DNA from: Promineifilum sp.
Lineage (GTDB): Bacteria; Chloroflexota; Anaerolineae; Promineifilales; Promineifilaceae
Length of the DNA stretch: 64,000 nt
Reading direction: 5' to 3'
Assembly (NCBI GenBank): GCA_020634335.1
Contig: JACKBY010000006.1
Span: 1 to 64,000 of the forward strand
This document shows positions 26,182 through 34,702 of this stretch, piece after piece (the first letter of the stretch is position 1; the number at the start of each line of letters is the position of its first letter). The translations under genes were made by a program, and so were the position numbers. The notes beneath the pieces were generated by a model that ran no database searches, was not told where the DNA came from, and saw nothing but the letters and a program-made list of their open reading frames with translations.

Positions 26182-26709
26182 ATGGTGGATAAATTACCTC
26201 TGATCAGTCAGGTCCATTTTGAACAGACGCCGGAGAGACTGAAGATCGTGATTCCGGCCGCGCGAAACTGGGCCTATCTCACTCTTTATTCGATATTGAT
26301 GCTGATGTGGCTGGTCATGATAATCGGGGGCGCCATTTACTTGGTGCAGACGCTTTTCTCGGGGCAGAGCTATCGCTTTGTCTTCGCCATTATGATCTTC
26401 ATCCTGTTGGCGATACTGTTGCGCTTTGGCCGCTTTCTGGGTCGTCAGTGGGCACAGTACCTCAGTAATCGCGAGGTAATCTTTATCAATCAGGAGGAGC
26501 TGATTGTGCGCCGCCCTGTGTCAATATGGGGAAACACCGACGTCTACGACATCGAGCACGTATCGCCTATTTACGAGGCCGAAGAACCGGAGACGCTGGC
26601 ATTTGACTATGGCTATCGTCACGTCTATTTCGGTGGGGGTATCACTGCTGAGGCGCGCCAGGCATTGCAACAGTTTCTCAACCGCACCTACTTTCCGGCA
26701 AAGGGATGA
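26182..26709 (+). CDS. Hypothetical membrane protein with two spans
   Basis: 175 residues. A short cytoplasmic start (VHFEQTPERLKIVIPAARNW) leads to two membrane spans (about 30-55 and 63-83), then ~90 soluble residues with mixed strands and a C-terminal helix (TAEARQALQQFLNRTYF). This layout resembles small PH-like-domain membrane proteins, but I would not assign a family. Its stop is 18 nt from the convergent ABC-2 permease gene. Confidence 0.75.
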   Translation: MVDKLPLISQVHFEQTPERLKIVIPAARNWAYLTLYSILMLMWLVMIIGGAIYLVQTLFSGQSYRFVFAIMIFILLAILLRFGRFLGRQWAQYLSNREVIFINQEELIVRRPVSIWGNTDVYDIEHVSPIYEAEEPETLAFDYGYRHVYFGGGITAEARQALQQFLNRTYFPAKG

Positions 26710-26727
26710 CACACTTTCTGGGCAAGT

Positions 26728-27558
26728 CTATTCAAGAAAATCCAAGTCCTTGCTCGTGAACAGGGTGGCGGCTACCAGGAAGAGGATCGCGCCATAGAGG
26801 ATCAGGACCGCCGGAGCCAGGGCTTGGGACGGCGTAAAACCGCCGGCAAACACGGCGTCGGTCATGGCGCGAAAGGGCCAAAAGATGATACCGGCAACAT
26901 TTGCCAACCCCGTGAGTGGTGATTCAAAGGCCCACGCGGCCGCGTTGCCGGCCAGATCTGAGAACCACAAGAGATTGACCCGGCTGAACAGATTCGACAG
27001 ATCGTTAAAGCGGTCGGAAAACCAGATGTCCGGGCTGCCGGCCGCGCTGTTCAGGATGAGAGCCACCGCCAGCGTTCCAAACAGAATGACGCGCGACCAT
27101 CCGGCGGTCACCAAATCGGTGGCGTGTATTGCCAGAACCGCGGCCAACAGATTGATCGATCCCCAGAGAGGGGGAATAGTGAGCACACGAGCCATGGTGA
27201 GTTCCGGGCCGCGAATGAGCGCCAGACCAGCGACCAGGAATTGCAAGATCGTGCCCAGCAGCAATGCGCTCAATAAGACAGCCACCAGATACTCGACGCG
27301 ACTGGGCAACCGCACCAGCATAGGATAATTCTCCATCCGACCGGCCTTCGAGCTGACCGCCAGAGTTGCCATGAAGGTGACTCCTGCCCCCAACGCGCCC
27401 ACTAAAATTATATAATTTTCAACGTCAGGCGTGCCCTGGCCGGGTGGGAAGAAGATGGCCCAATAAATGAGGCTGAGTATTAGAAGAATAAGACCTGTCA
27501 GCGAGAAAAAAACGGCCTTGGAGAAATAGCCTGTCAAAATCAGAATACGGCGAATCAT
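26728..27558 (-). CDS. ABC-2 type exporter permease
   Basis: 276 residues with about six hydrophobic spans and no cytoplasmic domain. Its start overlaps the stop of the ATPase gene (ATGA-type overlap), so it is the membrane partner in a two-component exporter. The spans are spread as in ABC-2 permeases of the multidrug or antibiotic exporter class. The substrate cannot be read from the sequence. Confidence 0.82.
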   Translation of the reverse strand: MIRRILILTGYFSKAVFFSLTGLILLILSLIYWAIFFPPGQGTPDVENYIILVGALGAGVTFMATLAVSSKAGRMENYPMLVRLPSRVEYLVAVLLSALLLGTILQFLVAGLALIRGPELTMARVLTIPPLWGSINLLAAVLAIHATDLVTAGWSRVILFGTLAVALILNSAAGSPDIWFSDRFNDLSNLFSRVNLLWFSDLAGNAAAWAFESPLTGLANVAGIIFWPFRAMTDAVFAGGFTPSQALAPAVLILYGAILFLVAATLFTSKDLDFLE

Positions 27559-28433
27559 TGGACAGCCTCGGAATAAATTTCGGCCAACGTGATGCGACGC
27601 TGCTCAACCTTCACGATGTCGTAACCTTGATTGATCAAAATAGATAGAATTTGCCGGCGCATACTGATGGCTTCATCGCGCAAAATCACCTCGGAGCCTT
27701 CGACGACGATGTTGGGGTGGACCATTTGCAAGAGGGGCTTTGCGCCGTCGAGTGGACGATCTACTTGAATGGCCACGTGCGGCCGAAGGGTTAAGGCCTC
27801 GGCCACGGGACTGCGGTAAAGCACCCGGCCGTCTTTCAGGATAATCAGATAGGTGCAAACGCGCGTCACTTCGTGCAACTGATGACTCGACATGAGGATC
27901 GTCTTTCCGGCGGCGCGCAGCTCCTCGATGTAGGTTTGCATTTCTTCCTGGCCGGCCGGATCAAGCCCACTCGACGGCTCATCGAGTAGCAACAGGTCGG
28001 GATCGCCGATCAATGCCTGAGCCAACCCCAGACGCTGGCGCATGCCCTTGGACAAGGTCTTGATTTGCTTGTTGGCTGCGGCCAGCAGGTTTACCCGCGC
28101 CAGACTTTCCAGGACGACGTTATCCTTTTGCACCCGACCGACATTGCACAGACCGGCGATCATTTCCAGATATTGGCTGACGACCAGATCGCCCGGAAAG
28201 ACCAATCGCTCCGGTTTGAACCCGACGGAGGGCCATCTCGCTGGATGATTGGTTGCCGTGATTTTTCCACTACTGGGGGAGATGAGGCCGGCCACGAGCT
28301 TGATAAAGGTCGTTTTGCCGGCCCCGTTGGGGCCCAGAAGACCGACTACTTCACCTTGTGGAATGGTCAGGGTGATGTCTTTAAGCGCTGTCAGCGAGAA
28401 ATAATTTTTGGAAACCTGGTTGAATTCAATCAC
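27555..28433 (-). CDS. ABC exporter ATP-binding protein
   Basis: 292 residues. Walker A LLGPNGAGKTT (about 34-44), Q-loop near SVGF, signature LSKGMRQRLGLAQAL (about 127), Walker B LLLLDEPSSGLDPAG (about 146) and the H-loop SSHQLHEV. The CcmA/NatA-like form with LSKGMRQ is typical of ABC-2 exporters. A C-terminal ~75-residue extension follows. The start is GTG at 28433 with no clear ribosome site. It pairs with the permease it overlaps. Confidence 0.9.
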   Translation of the reverse strand: MIEFNQVSKNYFSLTALKDITLTIPQGEVVGLLGPNGAGKTTFIKLVAGLISPSSGKITATNHPARWPSVGFKPERLVFPGDLVVSQYLEMIAGLCNVGRVQKDNVVLESLARVNLLAAANKQIKTLSKGMRQRLGLAQALIGDPDLLLLDEPSSGLDPAGQEEMQTYIEELRAAGKTILMSSHQLHEVTRVCTYLIILKDGRVLYRSPVAEALTLRPHVAIQVDRPLDGAKPLLQMVHPNIVVEGSEVILRDEAISMRRQILSILINQGYDIVKVEQRRITLAEIYSEAVQ

Positions 28434-28547
28434 GCGACGATCCGATTGGTATCATGAAGGGAGTATATTTTTAATTTCGTTCGAGTTTATCACAGTGTCA
28501 AGCCATAGCAATTCCACATCTGATCATTAAACTTTCCTCGGCGAAAC

Positions 28548-28576
28548 TAGACGGAGCAAGGTCAAGCGGGTATAAT
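28548..28576 (+). promoter_or_regulatory. secG promoter
   Basis: TAGACG (28548-28553), a 17-nt spacer and TATAAT (28571-28576), followed by a leader of about 50 nt with AGAGGA before the secG ATG. Confidence 0.55.
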
Positions 28577-28632
28577 TTCGTGTTCGTTGGCAAATCCCCG
28601 GCTCGGCCGGAACTAGAGGAAATACTTTAAAC

Positions 28633-28887
28633 ATGAGCTTGCAACCCTGGGCGCCTTATTTAAGCATCATCCTGATTATTCTCGGCATTGCCCTGACCGC
28701 GCTGGTACTTATTCAGTCGAAAGGTCAGGACCTCGGTGGTTTTTTGGGCGGCGGCGGTGGTGATAGCGGTGCTTTTCGCACGCGGCGAGGCGTGGAAGTG
28801 GTTCTACATCGTTTGACCATCATCATCGCGGTGCTCTTCTTCGTCTTCACACTGCTGGCCTTCATGGCTTGGGGACAAGTCGTCTAG
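28633..28887 (+). CDS. secG: SecG, protein translocase subunit
   Basis: 84 residues with two membrane spans (about 10-29 and 55-77). Between them lies the glycine-rich cytosolic loop SKGQDLGGFLGGGGGDSGAFRTRRG that marks SecG. It supports SecYE during preprotein export. The following binding-protein gene starts 29 nt later on the same strand. Confidence 0.92.
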   Translation: MSLQPWAPYLSIILIILGIALTALVLIQSKGQDLGGFLGGGGGDSGAFRTRRGVEVVLHRLTIIIAVLFFVFTLLAFMAWGQVV

Positions 28888-28916
28888 CAAGAGAACACAC
28901 TGCTGGTCCCAATCAC

Positions 28917-30590
28917 ATGAGACCCGATATTCGCTGGCAGCTGCTGCTGGCGTTAACAGGGTTGGCCTTGGTATTGATGTTATTGTCCTACCAAGTCCAA
29001 TCCGCCTCTTTGTGCACGGTGAGCGTGCCCGCCTCGGGAGGCACGTTCGTAGAAGGAGTGGTCGGCCGGCCCTCCACACTGAACCCCCTGCTGAGCGATC
29101 CATATCCTGTCGATCGGGAAATCGATAACCTGATCTTTGATGGTCTGGTGCGCTATGATGAGCGCGGCAACGTCGTGCCGGCATTGGCCAAGGAGTGGAT
29201 TGTCAGTGACGATGGCCTTACCATCACGTTTACACTTTACGAAGATAGAGTGTGGCACGACGGACAACCGGTTACAACGGCCGATGTAGCCTTCACTTAT
29301 GGCCTGATGCAGGATGAGGCTTTCCCCGGTTCGGCCAGCCTAAAAACATTGTGGCAGTCAGTCACTATCAATGTGATTGACGATACCACCATCTCGTTTA
29401 CCCTGTCCCAGCCCTATTCACCCTTTTTCGAAGCAACAACACGCAGCATCTTGCCCGTTCATCTTCTGGAGGGTGTGGACGTGGCCAAACTGGCTACGCA
29501 CTCTTTTAATCAAGCGCCGGTGGGCACGGGGCCGTTTATGGTGCAGTCCGGTCAAGAGTGGCAAACCACGGGGCGCTTGCGCCTGGCACCCAATCCGAAT
29601 TATTGGCGCGAAGGTGCCCAACTGACAGACATCGAGTTCCGATTCTTCGCCGACGAGGCGCAGTTGATTGCTGCTTTCCGGGCGGGCGAGATTCAGGCGG
29701 TGAACGGCCTGTCACCTACCCAACTCCCCGAAGTCATCAGCGAGGCCGATTCACGAATTTTCACATCGATTGCGCCGCGATATTCTGCCCTCTTTTTTAA
29801 CTTGAGTGAATCAGGGTCGCTTGCCTTGCAGTCCAAGGACGTCCGGCAAGGAGTTGCCTACGCGTTGGACAGAGCGAGTCTGGTCGATACAGTTTTGCAG
29901 GGCCAGGGGGTCGTTTTCGATGGCCCCTATTTGCCTGATCATTGGGCTGCCAGGCCCGAATTAATGACGGCCTATACACGACAGCCGGAAATGGCCGGCA
30001 GTTTACTAGACGCCGCCGGCTGGGTTGGGGCGGGTACGAGGATTCGTGAAGGCGTGCCGCTCGTCCTGCGTCTGGTCGCGATTGACAGAGTCGAACAACG
30101 AGCCGTGGCCGAGGAAATTGTCAGGCAATTGGCTGCCATCGGTGTAGAGGCCCAGCTCGAAATACTGCCCGACGTTGACACATTTCGCCAAACCCTTTCT
30201 GTGCGCAATTTTGATCTTGCTCTGGTCGAGATCGCGCCACCGAATGATCCGGACCTTTATGATTTCTGGAGCCAGGAGGCGATGATACGCGGGCAGAATT
30301 TTGGCGGCTGGAACAACAGACGGGCGAGCGAAGCGCTCGAGACCGGACGCCAACTTTTTTCGCAAGCCGAAAGGGCACCCTACTACGAGGCCTTCCTGCG
30401 CCAATTCGACTCCGACTTGCCGGCCCTGACACTCTATCAACACGTGGCTATTTATATGCTGAACAACAAAGTCAATCAGGTTGAAATCGGTCGTGTCTGG
30501 GAACCGCGAGATCGGTACCGCACTTTCCCTTCCTGGTTCCTTAACTTCAGAGATATTGCTGTCGGTTGCCCGCCAGATATTGCGAATTAA
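28917..30590 (+). CDS. Family-5 solute-binding protein, N-terminally anchored
   Basis: 557 residues in the normal domain order: an N-terminal hydrophobic segment (about 8-24), then GGTFVEGVVGRPSTLNPLLSD, FDGLVRYDERGNVVPALAKEW, FTLYEDRVWHDGQPVTTADVAFTY-type region, GTGPFMVQSG, NPNYWREGAQL and a C-terminal YQHVAIYML. There is no clear lipobox (Cys33 lies in ASLCTV), so it is either cleaved or membrane-anchored. No permease or ATPase gene is adjacent; it lies between secG and tatA. The ligand is unknown. I placed the start at the ATG at 28917, since the upstream extension would overlap secG. Confidence 0.88.
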   Translation: MRPDIRWQLLLALTGLALVLMLLSYQVQSASLCTVSVPASGGTFVEGVVGRPSTLNPLLSDPYPVDREIDNLIFDGLVRYDERGNVVPALAKEWIVSDDGLTITFTLYEDRVWHDGQPVTTADVAFTYGLMQDEAFPGSASLKTLWQSVTINVIDDTTISFTLSQPYSPFFEATTRSILPVHLLEGVDVAKLATHSFNQAPVGTGPFMVQSGQEWQTTGRLRLAPNPNYWREGAQLTDIEFRFFADEAQLIAAFRAGEIQAVNGLSPTQLPEVISEADSRIFTSIAPRYSALFFNLSESGSLALQSKDVRQGVAYALDRASLVDTVLQGQGVVFDGPYLPDHWAARPELMTAYTRQPEMAGSLLDAAGWVGAGTRIREGVPLVLRLVAIDRVEQRAVAEEIVRQLAAIGVEAQLEILPDVDTFRQTLSVRNFDLALVEIAPPNDPDLYDFWSQEAMIRGQNFGGWNNRRASEALETGRQLFSQAERAPYYEAFLRQFDSDLPALTLYQHVAIYMLNNKVNQVEIGRVWEPRDRYRTFPSWFLNFRDIAVGCPPDIAN

Positions 30591-30631
30591 GTGTAAGGAT
30601 AGCGCTTCCCTGTGAGCGGAAAAATATCTGC

Positions 30632-30637
30632 TATACT
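30632..30637 (+). promoter_or_regulatory. -10 box before tatA
   Basis: TATACT about 45 nt before the tatA start. The leader contains AAGGAG (30666-30671). No good -35 hexamer is seen. Confidence 0.4.
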
Positions 30638-30681
30638 TGCTGCTGTGCGCAACCAATGTTGGCACAAGGAGATACAAGCGT

Positions 30682-30888
30682 ATGGGTACTATAGGTTGGC
30701 CTGAGTTATTACTCATTTTAGCGGTCGTTCTATTGGTATTTGGCGTCGGCCGAATCGCCCGCGTGGGCGGCGAATTGGGCAAAGGCGTTTCTGCTTTCCG
30801 CGAGGGACTCAAGGAAGGCCAGGACTCGGCCAAGGCCAAAGACGTGGCCGAAAATAGCGAAGACAAAGACGGTGGGCCGGCCGCCTGA
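30682..30888 (+). CDS. tatA: TatA-type twin-arginine translocase subunit
   Basis: 68 residues. A short N-terminus with IGWPELLLIL, one membrane helix, the FG hinge (VFGVGRI), an amphipathic helix (GGELGKGVSAFREGLKEG) and a charged tail: the TatA plan. TatA forms the pore for folded proteins. AAGGAG upstream decides the start at ATG 30682. tatB-like and tatC genes follow. Confidence 0.9.
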   Translation: MGTIGWPELLLILAVVLLVFGVGRIARVGGELGKGVSAFREGLKEGQDSAKAKDVAENSEDKDGGPAA

Positions 30889-30899
30889 TTTAGGTCCTT

Positions 30900-31448
30900 A
30901 TGGATAGTGTTTTCGGCATCGGCCTGCCGGAGTTTGTTTTAATTATCGTGATCGCCGGGATGGTGATGGGGCCGGAGAGGATTCTCAAGACGGCCCGCAC
31001 TCTCGGCGTTATGACTGCGCGTCTACAGACCATTTCTCGCTCCTTCTTGCGCCAACTTAATTCCGAGCTGGATGCCATCGACGAGACAGGGCAAATCAAG
31101 GAAACGGTTGAAGAGCTGGAATTGTTGCGTCGCCAGGTGGCTGAATTGCGCAATGACGTCTTCACTTTAGCCACAGGTACGGTTGCCGAGGTCGAAAAAG
31201 CCAAGCGCGAAATCTCGCGCGAAATAGAGCACTCCATCTTGCCGCCACAACACGCCGCCGGGGTAAGCTCTCGATCGGCGTCCGCAGGCGTTGCCAATGG
31301 AATTCCCTCTTCATCACCCTCCCATCAGTTGAAGAAAAGCGCTGACCCAACGGCAACCCAAGACGTGATAGGCCTCGCGAAGCATAATCGTTCATCTGCC
31401 TTGCCCTTGCCGAAGCGGATTGAGATTGCCGAGGACCCAGACGCATGA
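30900..31448 (+). CDS. tatB: TatB-like twin-arginine translocase subunit
   Basis: 182 residues. The N-terminus (VFGIGLPEFVLIIVIAGMVMGPERI) is the TatA/B membrane helix with the conserved Glu and the GPE-R hinge. It is followed by an amphipathic and coiled-coil stretch (about 25-110) and a Ser/Pro-rich disordered tail. The length and position between tatA and tatC suggest TatB, which forms the receptor with TatC. It overlaps tatC by 4 nt (ATGA). Confidence 0.85.
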   Translation: MDSVFGIGLPEFVLIIVIAGMVMGPERILKTARTLGVMTARLQTISRSFLRQLNSELDAIDETGQIKETVEELELLRRQVAELRNDVFTLATGTVAEVEKAKREISREIEHSILPPQHAAGVSSRSASAGVANGIPSSSPSHQLKKSADPTATQDVIGLAKHNRSSALPLPKRIEIAEDPDA

Positions 31449-32266
31449 CTCGCCAAGGGGAGGCCCACCCGGAAGCGGTGGATGGCGAAACCTCTCCCAT
31501 CGTTAAGGAGGGGGACGTGATGAGCATTCTGGGTCACCTGAATGAGCTGCGCATCCGGGTAACTCATGCCGCCATCGCCATTCTAATCACCACTTCGTTC
31601 AGCTTCATTTTTGCCGAGCGCTTGCTGCAGTTTCTTTTGCAGCCCTACGCTGCCAGCATCGAAGGTGGTGCGGCGCTGCAGACTCTGCGGCCGACCGAAG
31701 GTATCGAGACATACTTTCGCATCTCTCTTCTTTCCGGCTTTATATTGGCTATGCCGGTCATTCTGTTCGAGTTCTGGCGATTTATCAAACCAGCGCTTAA
31801 CCAGAGTGAAGAGCGCTACATCTATGTGTTCATTCCCAGCGCGTTGCTGTTGTTCGGCCTAGGCATCGCCTTTGCCTGGTATATCCTTGCGCCGGCCGCG
31901 ATTTATTTTCTGGCTAATTTTATGGCCGACGTGTTCCGCGCCGAGTGGACCGGGCAGGAATACATCAGTTTCGTCACGCGATTGCTTTTATGGATTGGCT
32001 TGAGCTTTCAGATGCCGATCATCATTTACGTGATCGCCAGGGTAGGGTTGATGACTGCGGCCACCATGCGCAACCAGTGGCGAGCGGCCGTGGTGCTTAT
32101 TGCCATTCTATCGGCCGTCATCACGCCGTCTATTGACCCGGTGACAATGCTCCTGACCATGGCTCCCTTGTTCGCTCTTTATATCATCAGTATTGGGCTG
32201 GCCGTGGTGGGCGAGCGCCAATTTAAGCGGTCAATGGCGGAGATCGAGCAAAGGACCGCGTTCTAG
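31445..32266 (+). CDS. tatC: TatC, twin-arginine translocase receptor subunit
   Basis: 273 residues with six membrane spans. TatC signatures: LGHLNELRIRVTHA near the N-terminus (usual HLxELRxR), PTEGIETYFRISLLSGFILAMPVILFEFWRF, and FMPII-like FQMPIIIYV. It recognises twin-arginine signal peptides. The N-terminal ~25 residues before the first helix are longer than usual and acidic. It overlaps tatB and converges on the rhomboid gene with a 4-nt overlap. Confidence 0.95.
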   Translation: MTRQGEAHPEAVDGETSPIVKEGDVMSILGHLNELRIRVTHAAIAILITTSFSFIFAERLLQFLLQPYAASIEGGAALQTLRPTEGIETYFRISLLSGFILAMPVILFEFWRFIKPALNQSEERYIYVFIPSALLLFGLGIAFAWYILAPAAIYFLANFMADVFRAEWTGQEYISFVTRLLLWIGLSFQMPIIIYVIARVGLMTAATMRNQWRAAVVLIAILSAVITPSIDPVTMLLTMAPLFALYIISIGLAVVGERQFKRSMAEIEQRTAF

Positions 32267-32850
32267 CCGTGGCGCGGACTCAGGTAAAACGCCGCCAGTG
32301 CGCCGCCTACCAGCCCGAATAAGTGGCCTTGCCATGACAGTCCGTTCTGAATCGGCAAGATTCCTCCAATCAGCCCGCCATATAAAACAATCACCAGCAA
32401 AGCCGGCACGATGGCCGCCAGGCTGCGTTCATACCAGGCATTGACCACGAGAAAAGCGAAGTAACCGAATATCAAACCGCTGGCCCCAATGTGGACAGTG
32501 TTGGCGGGAGCGATTAGCCACGTACCCAGTCCGCTGATGAGAACGATGATGGTGCTCAGGAGCAGAAAGTGTCCTCTATGGCGAAGCCTGACTAAAAACC
32601 CCAGGATTAAAAAGGGTATCGTATTGGCCAAGAGGTGGCTAAAATTGCCATGAAGGAAAGGTGCCAAAATGATGCCGAGCAATCCGGCTGGTTGTCGGGG
32701 TAGGATTCCCAATTGATCCAGGGACCTACCGGGGACGATTCGGTCAAACACCTCGATCATCCAGATTAGAGCGACAAACCACAAGAGCGGCCACAGAATA
32801 TCTTTGGCCCTGTTGGCTTGAAGGCGAATTGTCGCTTGGTAGTCGCTCAT
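32263..32850 (-). CDS. Rhomboid-family intramembrane serine protease
   Basis: 195 residues with six predicted spans. Catalytic elements are present: HGNFSHLLANTIPF (with the supporting His/Asn), GASGLIFGYFAF containing the nucleophile serine, and GHLFGLVGGALAAF with the catalytic histidine. Rhomboids cleave membrane proteins within the bilayer. Size matches a minimal bacterial rhomboid without extra domains. The substrate is unknown. It is convergent with tatC; known links between rhomboids and Tat (TatA processing in Providencia) make the location curious but not conclusive. Confidence 0.92.
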   Translation of the reverse strand: MSDYQATIRLQANRAKDILWPLLWFVALIWMIEVFDRIVPGRSLDQLGILPRQPAGLLGIILAPFLHGNFSHLLANTIPFLILGFLVRLRHRGHFLLLSTIIVLISGLGTWLIAPANTVHIGASGLIFGYFAFLVVNAWYERSLAAIVPALLVIVLYGGLIGGILPIQNGLSWQGHLFGLVGGALAAFYLSPRHG

Positions 32851-32898
32851 CCTGCAATCCAGTACGCAATTAGCCGTGGGGAGTCGCGCCGTTCCCGG

Positions 32899-33246
32899 TT
32901 ATTCCAATCCTTGACACCAGCCGATCAATCGGCGAACAAAATCTGCCGTGGGATACGGCTTGCTGTCGTGTCGCCAACGCGGCACTTCGACTGTTTTTCG
33001 CCCCGGCGCGCGCGGGAAGTCCGGCCCTTCAATCAATAATGTGGCGAACCCTTCGCCCGGTTGGGGAATGCGATAGTGAACAATAAATTGTTTGTTGGTC
33101 GAAATGATGTGGATGTATCGCGCGGGTTCTCCTGGGCGAACGAATCCCTGTTCGGGCACGATGGCTGGTTCACTATCGGCCACGTACCACAGGTATTGCC
33201 TGCCCTGCACGTTTACTTTTCGTTTCCCCTTTGTGCTGACTGCCAA
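32899..33246 (-). CDS. Hypothetical protein, TTG start
   Basis: 115 residues if begun at the TTG at 33246, which has GGAGG 4 nt before it; no ATG fits without running into the RIO-kinase gene. Start of the protein is basic (STKGKRKVNVQGRQYLWYV), with strands that might form a small beta sheet and a C-terminal helix (TADFVRRLIGWCQG). No family recognised. It follows the RIO-kinase gene on the same strand by 76 nt and may be cotranscribed. Confidence 0.6.
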   Translation of the reverse strand: MAVSTKGKRKVNVQGRQYLWYVADSEPAIVPEQGFVRPGEPARYIHIISTNKQFIVHYRIPQPGEGFATLLIEGPDFPRAPGRKTVEVPRWRHDSKPYPTADFVRRLIGWCQGLE

Positions 33247-33322
33247 TTGGCCTCCATTGTTCAGGGTCTCTTCAAGAGAGGACTGATGATCACGAGTCCT
33301 CTCTCGAAGATGGGGGGACCCT

Positions 33323-34282
33323 CTATTCATTCCCCATGTAAGGTATCCACAGATCGTAAGCGATCTGTGATGGGTCGGAAGGTACTTTAAACCGAGCGAA
33401 GTAATCACACACGCGCTTTATGTCTCTCTGCAGCAAGAACTGTGCATGAGGGTTTTTGCGCGCATCGACGACTTGAGGGAAGTCGATGATGAAGACTTCT
33501 TCCTCCCAGTAAAGGATGTTGAACGCCGACAGGTCGCCATGGATAAGATGGTTATCCAGCATGATGCGGATATTGGTTATCACCCGCTCAAACACGTCCC
33601 GGGCTTCATCACGCTCCAGAGCCACATCACTCAATGCCGGCGCGGGCAGCCACTCGTCGCCCACGTACTCCATGAGGATCGTATTGCCATTGTGCCTGAT
33701 GGGGCGGGGAACATCCGCGCCGGCTTCGTACAGCTTTTGTTGCACCGAGAACTCGTTCTGAATCCACCACACCATGTCGAGATGTTGCCCAAAGCGCGTC
33801 TTTTGGGCCAGCGCCAATTTCTCGCGCCGGCCTTTCAATTCCTTGCCGTCTTCGCCTCGCAACTGCCGGCCGGATTTGTAGATCGCGTCGTTCTTAAGTG
33901 TGCGCAGGGTACGAGGACGGTAGAGCTTGGCGGCGATTAACTCCAGCCCCGTGGCTGGATGGGCCGGACAACAGTAGACGTTGGCCTCCTTGCCCCCTTT
34001 CACCCGCCGCGTCACGTCCAGGATCACGTTATCCTGATAGAACGAAGCCAGAGATTCGATGAGCCACGTTCGTTCGTGATGTTTAGGATCAAGAGAAGCC
34101 GCATATTTCGGCACCCAGACCGAGGCGTCATCACTGAAGTCTGTTAGCTCGGCGCGCTCAGTCGCCGGCTTTTTATTCGTTTTATTCCCAGGTCGCGGGT
34201 TTTTTCGGCCGTTGGCCCGCCCACGACCAACAAAATCATCCTCAAAGTCGAGGTATTTTTCGTAAGCTTCGTATTTGTCCAT
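33323..34282 (-). CDS. RIO1-type serine/threonine protein kinase
   Basis: About 319 residues. RIO signatures are clear: a flexible glycine-rich loop KGGKEANVYCC, lysine in IAAKLYRPR, hinge ILMEYVGDEW, catalytic loop HGDLSAFNILYW with its Asp and Asn, and the metal-binding IIDFPQVVD. In archaea and eukaryotes RIO1 acts in small-ribosomal-subunit maturation; the role in bacteria is not established. The N-terminal ~90 residues hold a basic, disordered segment (GRGRANGRKNPRPGNKTNKKP). I prefer the ATG at 34282; an in-frame TTG lies at 34300. Confidence 0.9.
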   Translation of the reverse strand: MDKYEAYEKYLDFEDDFVGRGRANGRKNPRPGNKTNKKPATERAELTDFSDDASVWVPKYAASLDPKHHERTWLIESLASFYQDNVILDVTRRVKGGKEANVYCCPAHPATGLELIAAKLYRPRTLRTLKNDAIYKSGRQLRGEDGKELKGRREKLALAQKTRFGQHLDMVWWIQNEFSVQQKLYEAGADVPRPIRHNGNTILMEYVGDEWLPAPALSDVALERDEARDVFERVITNIRIMLDNHLIHGDLSAFNILYWEEEVFIIDFPQVVDARKNPHAQFLLQRDIKRVCDYFARFKVPSDPSQIAYDLWIPYMGNE

Positions 34283-34441
34283 TGCGTTATCGAATTTCAA
34301 CTAGATCAACGTCATTAAGCCGGGTCGAGTCGATCGGAAGAGTCTGTTCCGGTCGGTGAGGGGCGAGGACGCGCAACGGTTAAGAGCCGGTTGCCGTCCG
34401 TGCACAAACGCTAATTCAGTTAAAGCTCGATAATGGAGTCG

Positions 34442-34513
34442 TTAGCGGGGCAAGGCGGGCAGGCGCGCGTCATCGCCAAAAGATCGTTCGGATGTGTTCA
34501 GTTGGGCTTGCAT
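34442..34513 (-). CDS. Predicted 23-residue leader peptide upstream of RIO kinase
   Basis: ATG at 34513 with GGAGG 9 nt before it and a good promoter 40 nt upstream; 23 codons and a TAA. The peptide starts MQAQLNTSERSFG and ends ARLPALPR. It has no membrane character. It could be a regulatory leader for the kinase gene or an independent small protein. Confidence 0.5.
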   Translation of the reverse strand: MQAQLNTSERSFGDDARLPALPR

Positions 34514-34553
34514 GATCTCGCACCTCCACAAGGATTTGGCTGTAGCCGGATGA

Positions 34554-34583
34554 AGCATAGCATAATATGCTCCGGCTCGTCAA
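34554..34583 (-). promoter_or_regulatory. Promoter of the leader peptide/RIO-kinase transcript
   Basis: On the minus strand TTGACG (34583-34578), an 18-nt spacer and TATGCT (34559-34554). Confidence 0.55.
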
Positions 34584-34639
34584 GCACTTTATTAATGGTG
34601 GTTACTGTTCAGGGAATCTGACGCCAGTTAAAAGAAAAG

Positions 34640-34672
34640 TGAAAATGTCACCCTGTCTTTAGGGTGACTTTT
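34640..34672. terminator. Bidirectional terminator ending the SHOCT-like operon
   Basis: 8-bp stem GTCACCCT (34647-34654) with AGGGTGAC (34661-34668) and a 6-nt loop. T-runs follow on the plus strand (TTTTG) and on the minus strand (ATTTTC). It lies after the stop of the last gene of the leftward operon. Confidence 0.72.
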
Positions 34673-34702
34673 GTATTGCAGGCGTAAAAGTAGTTGAGTC
34701 AC

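Larger units (their letters stand above)
34301..34702. other. Intergenic region with a promoter, a mini-ORF and a terminator
   Basis: No standard-length gene. On the minus strand a promoter (34554-34583), a 23-codon ORF with a strong ribosome site (34442-34513) and about 140 nt of untranslated leader precede the RIO kinase. A hairpin with T-runs on both sides (34640-34672) closes the SHOCT operon on the other side. Each is listed separately. Confidence 0.6.

Noticed and set aside
34301..34440. Riboswitch in the leader before the RIO kinase
   Set aside because: No known riboswitch core could be matched by eye; only weak local pairing is visible.
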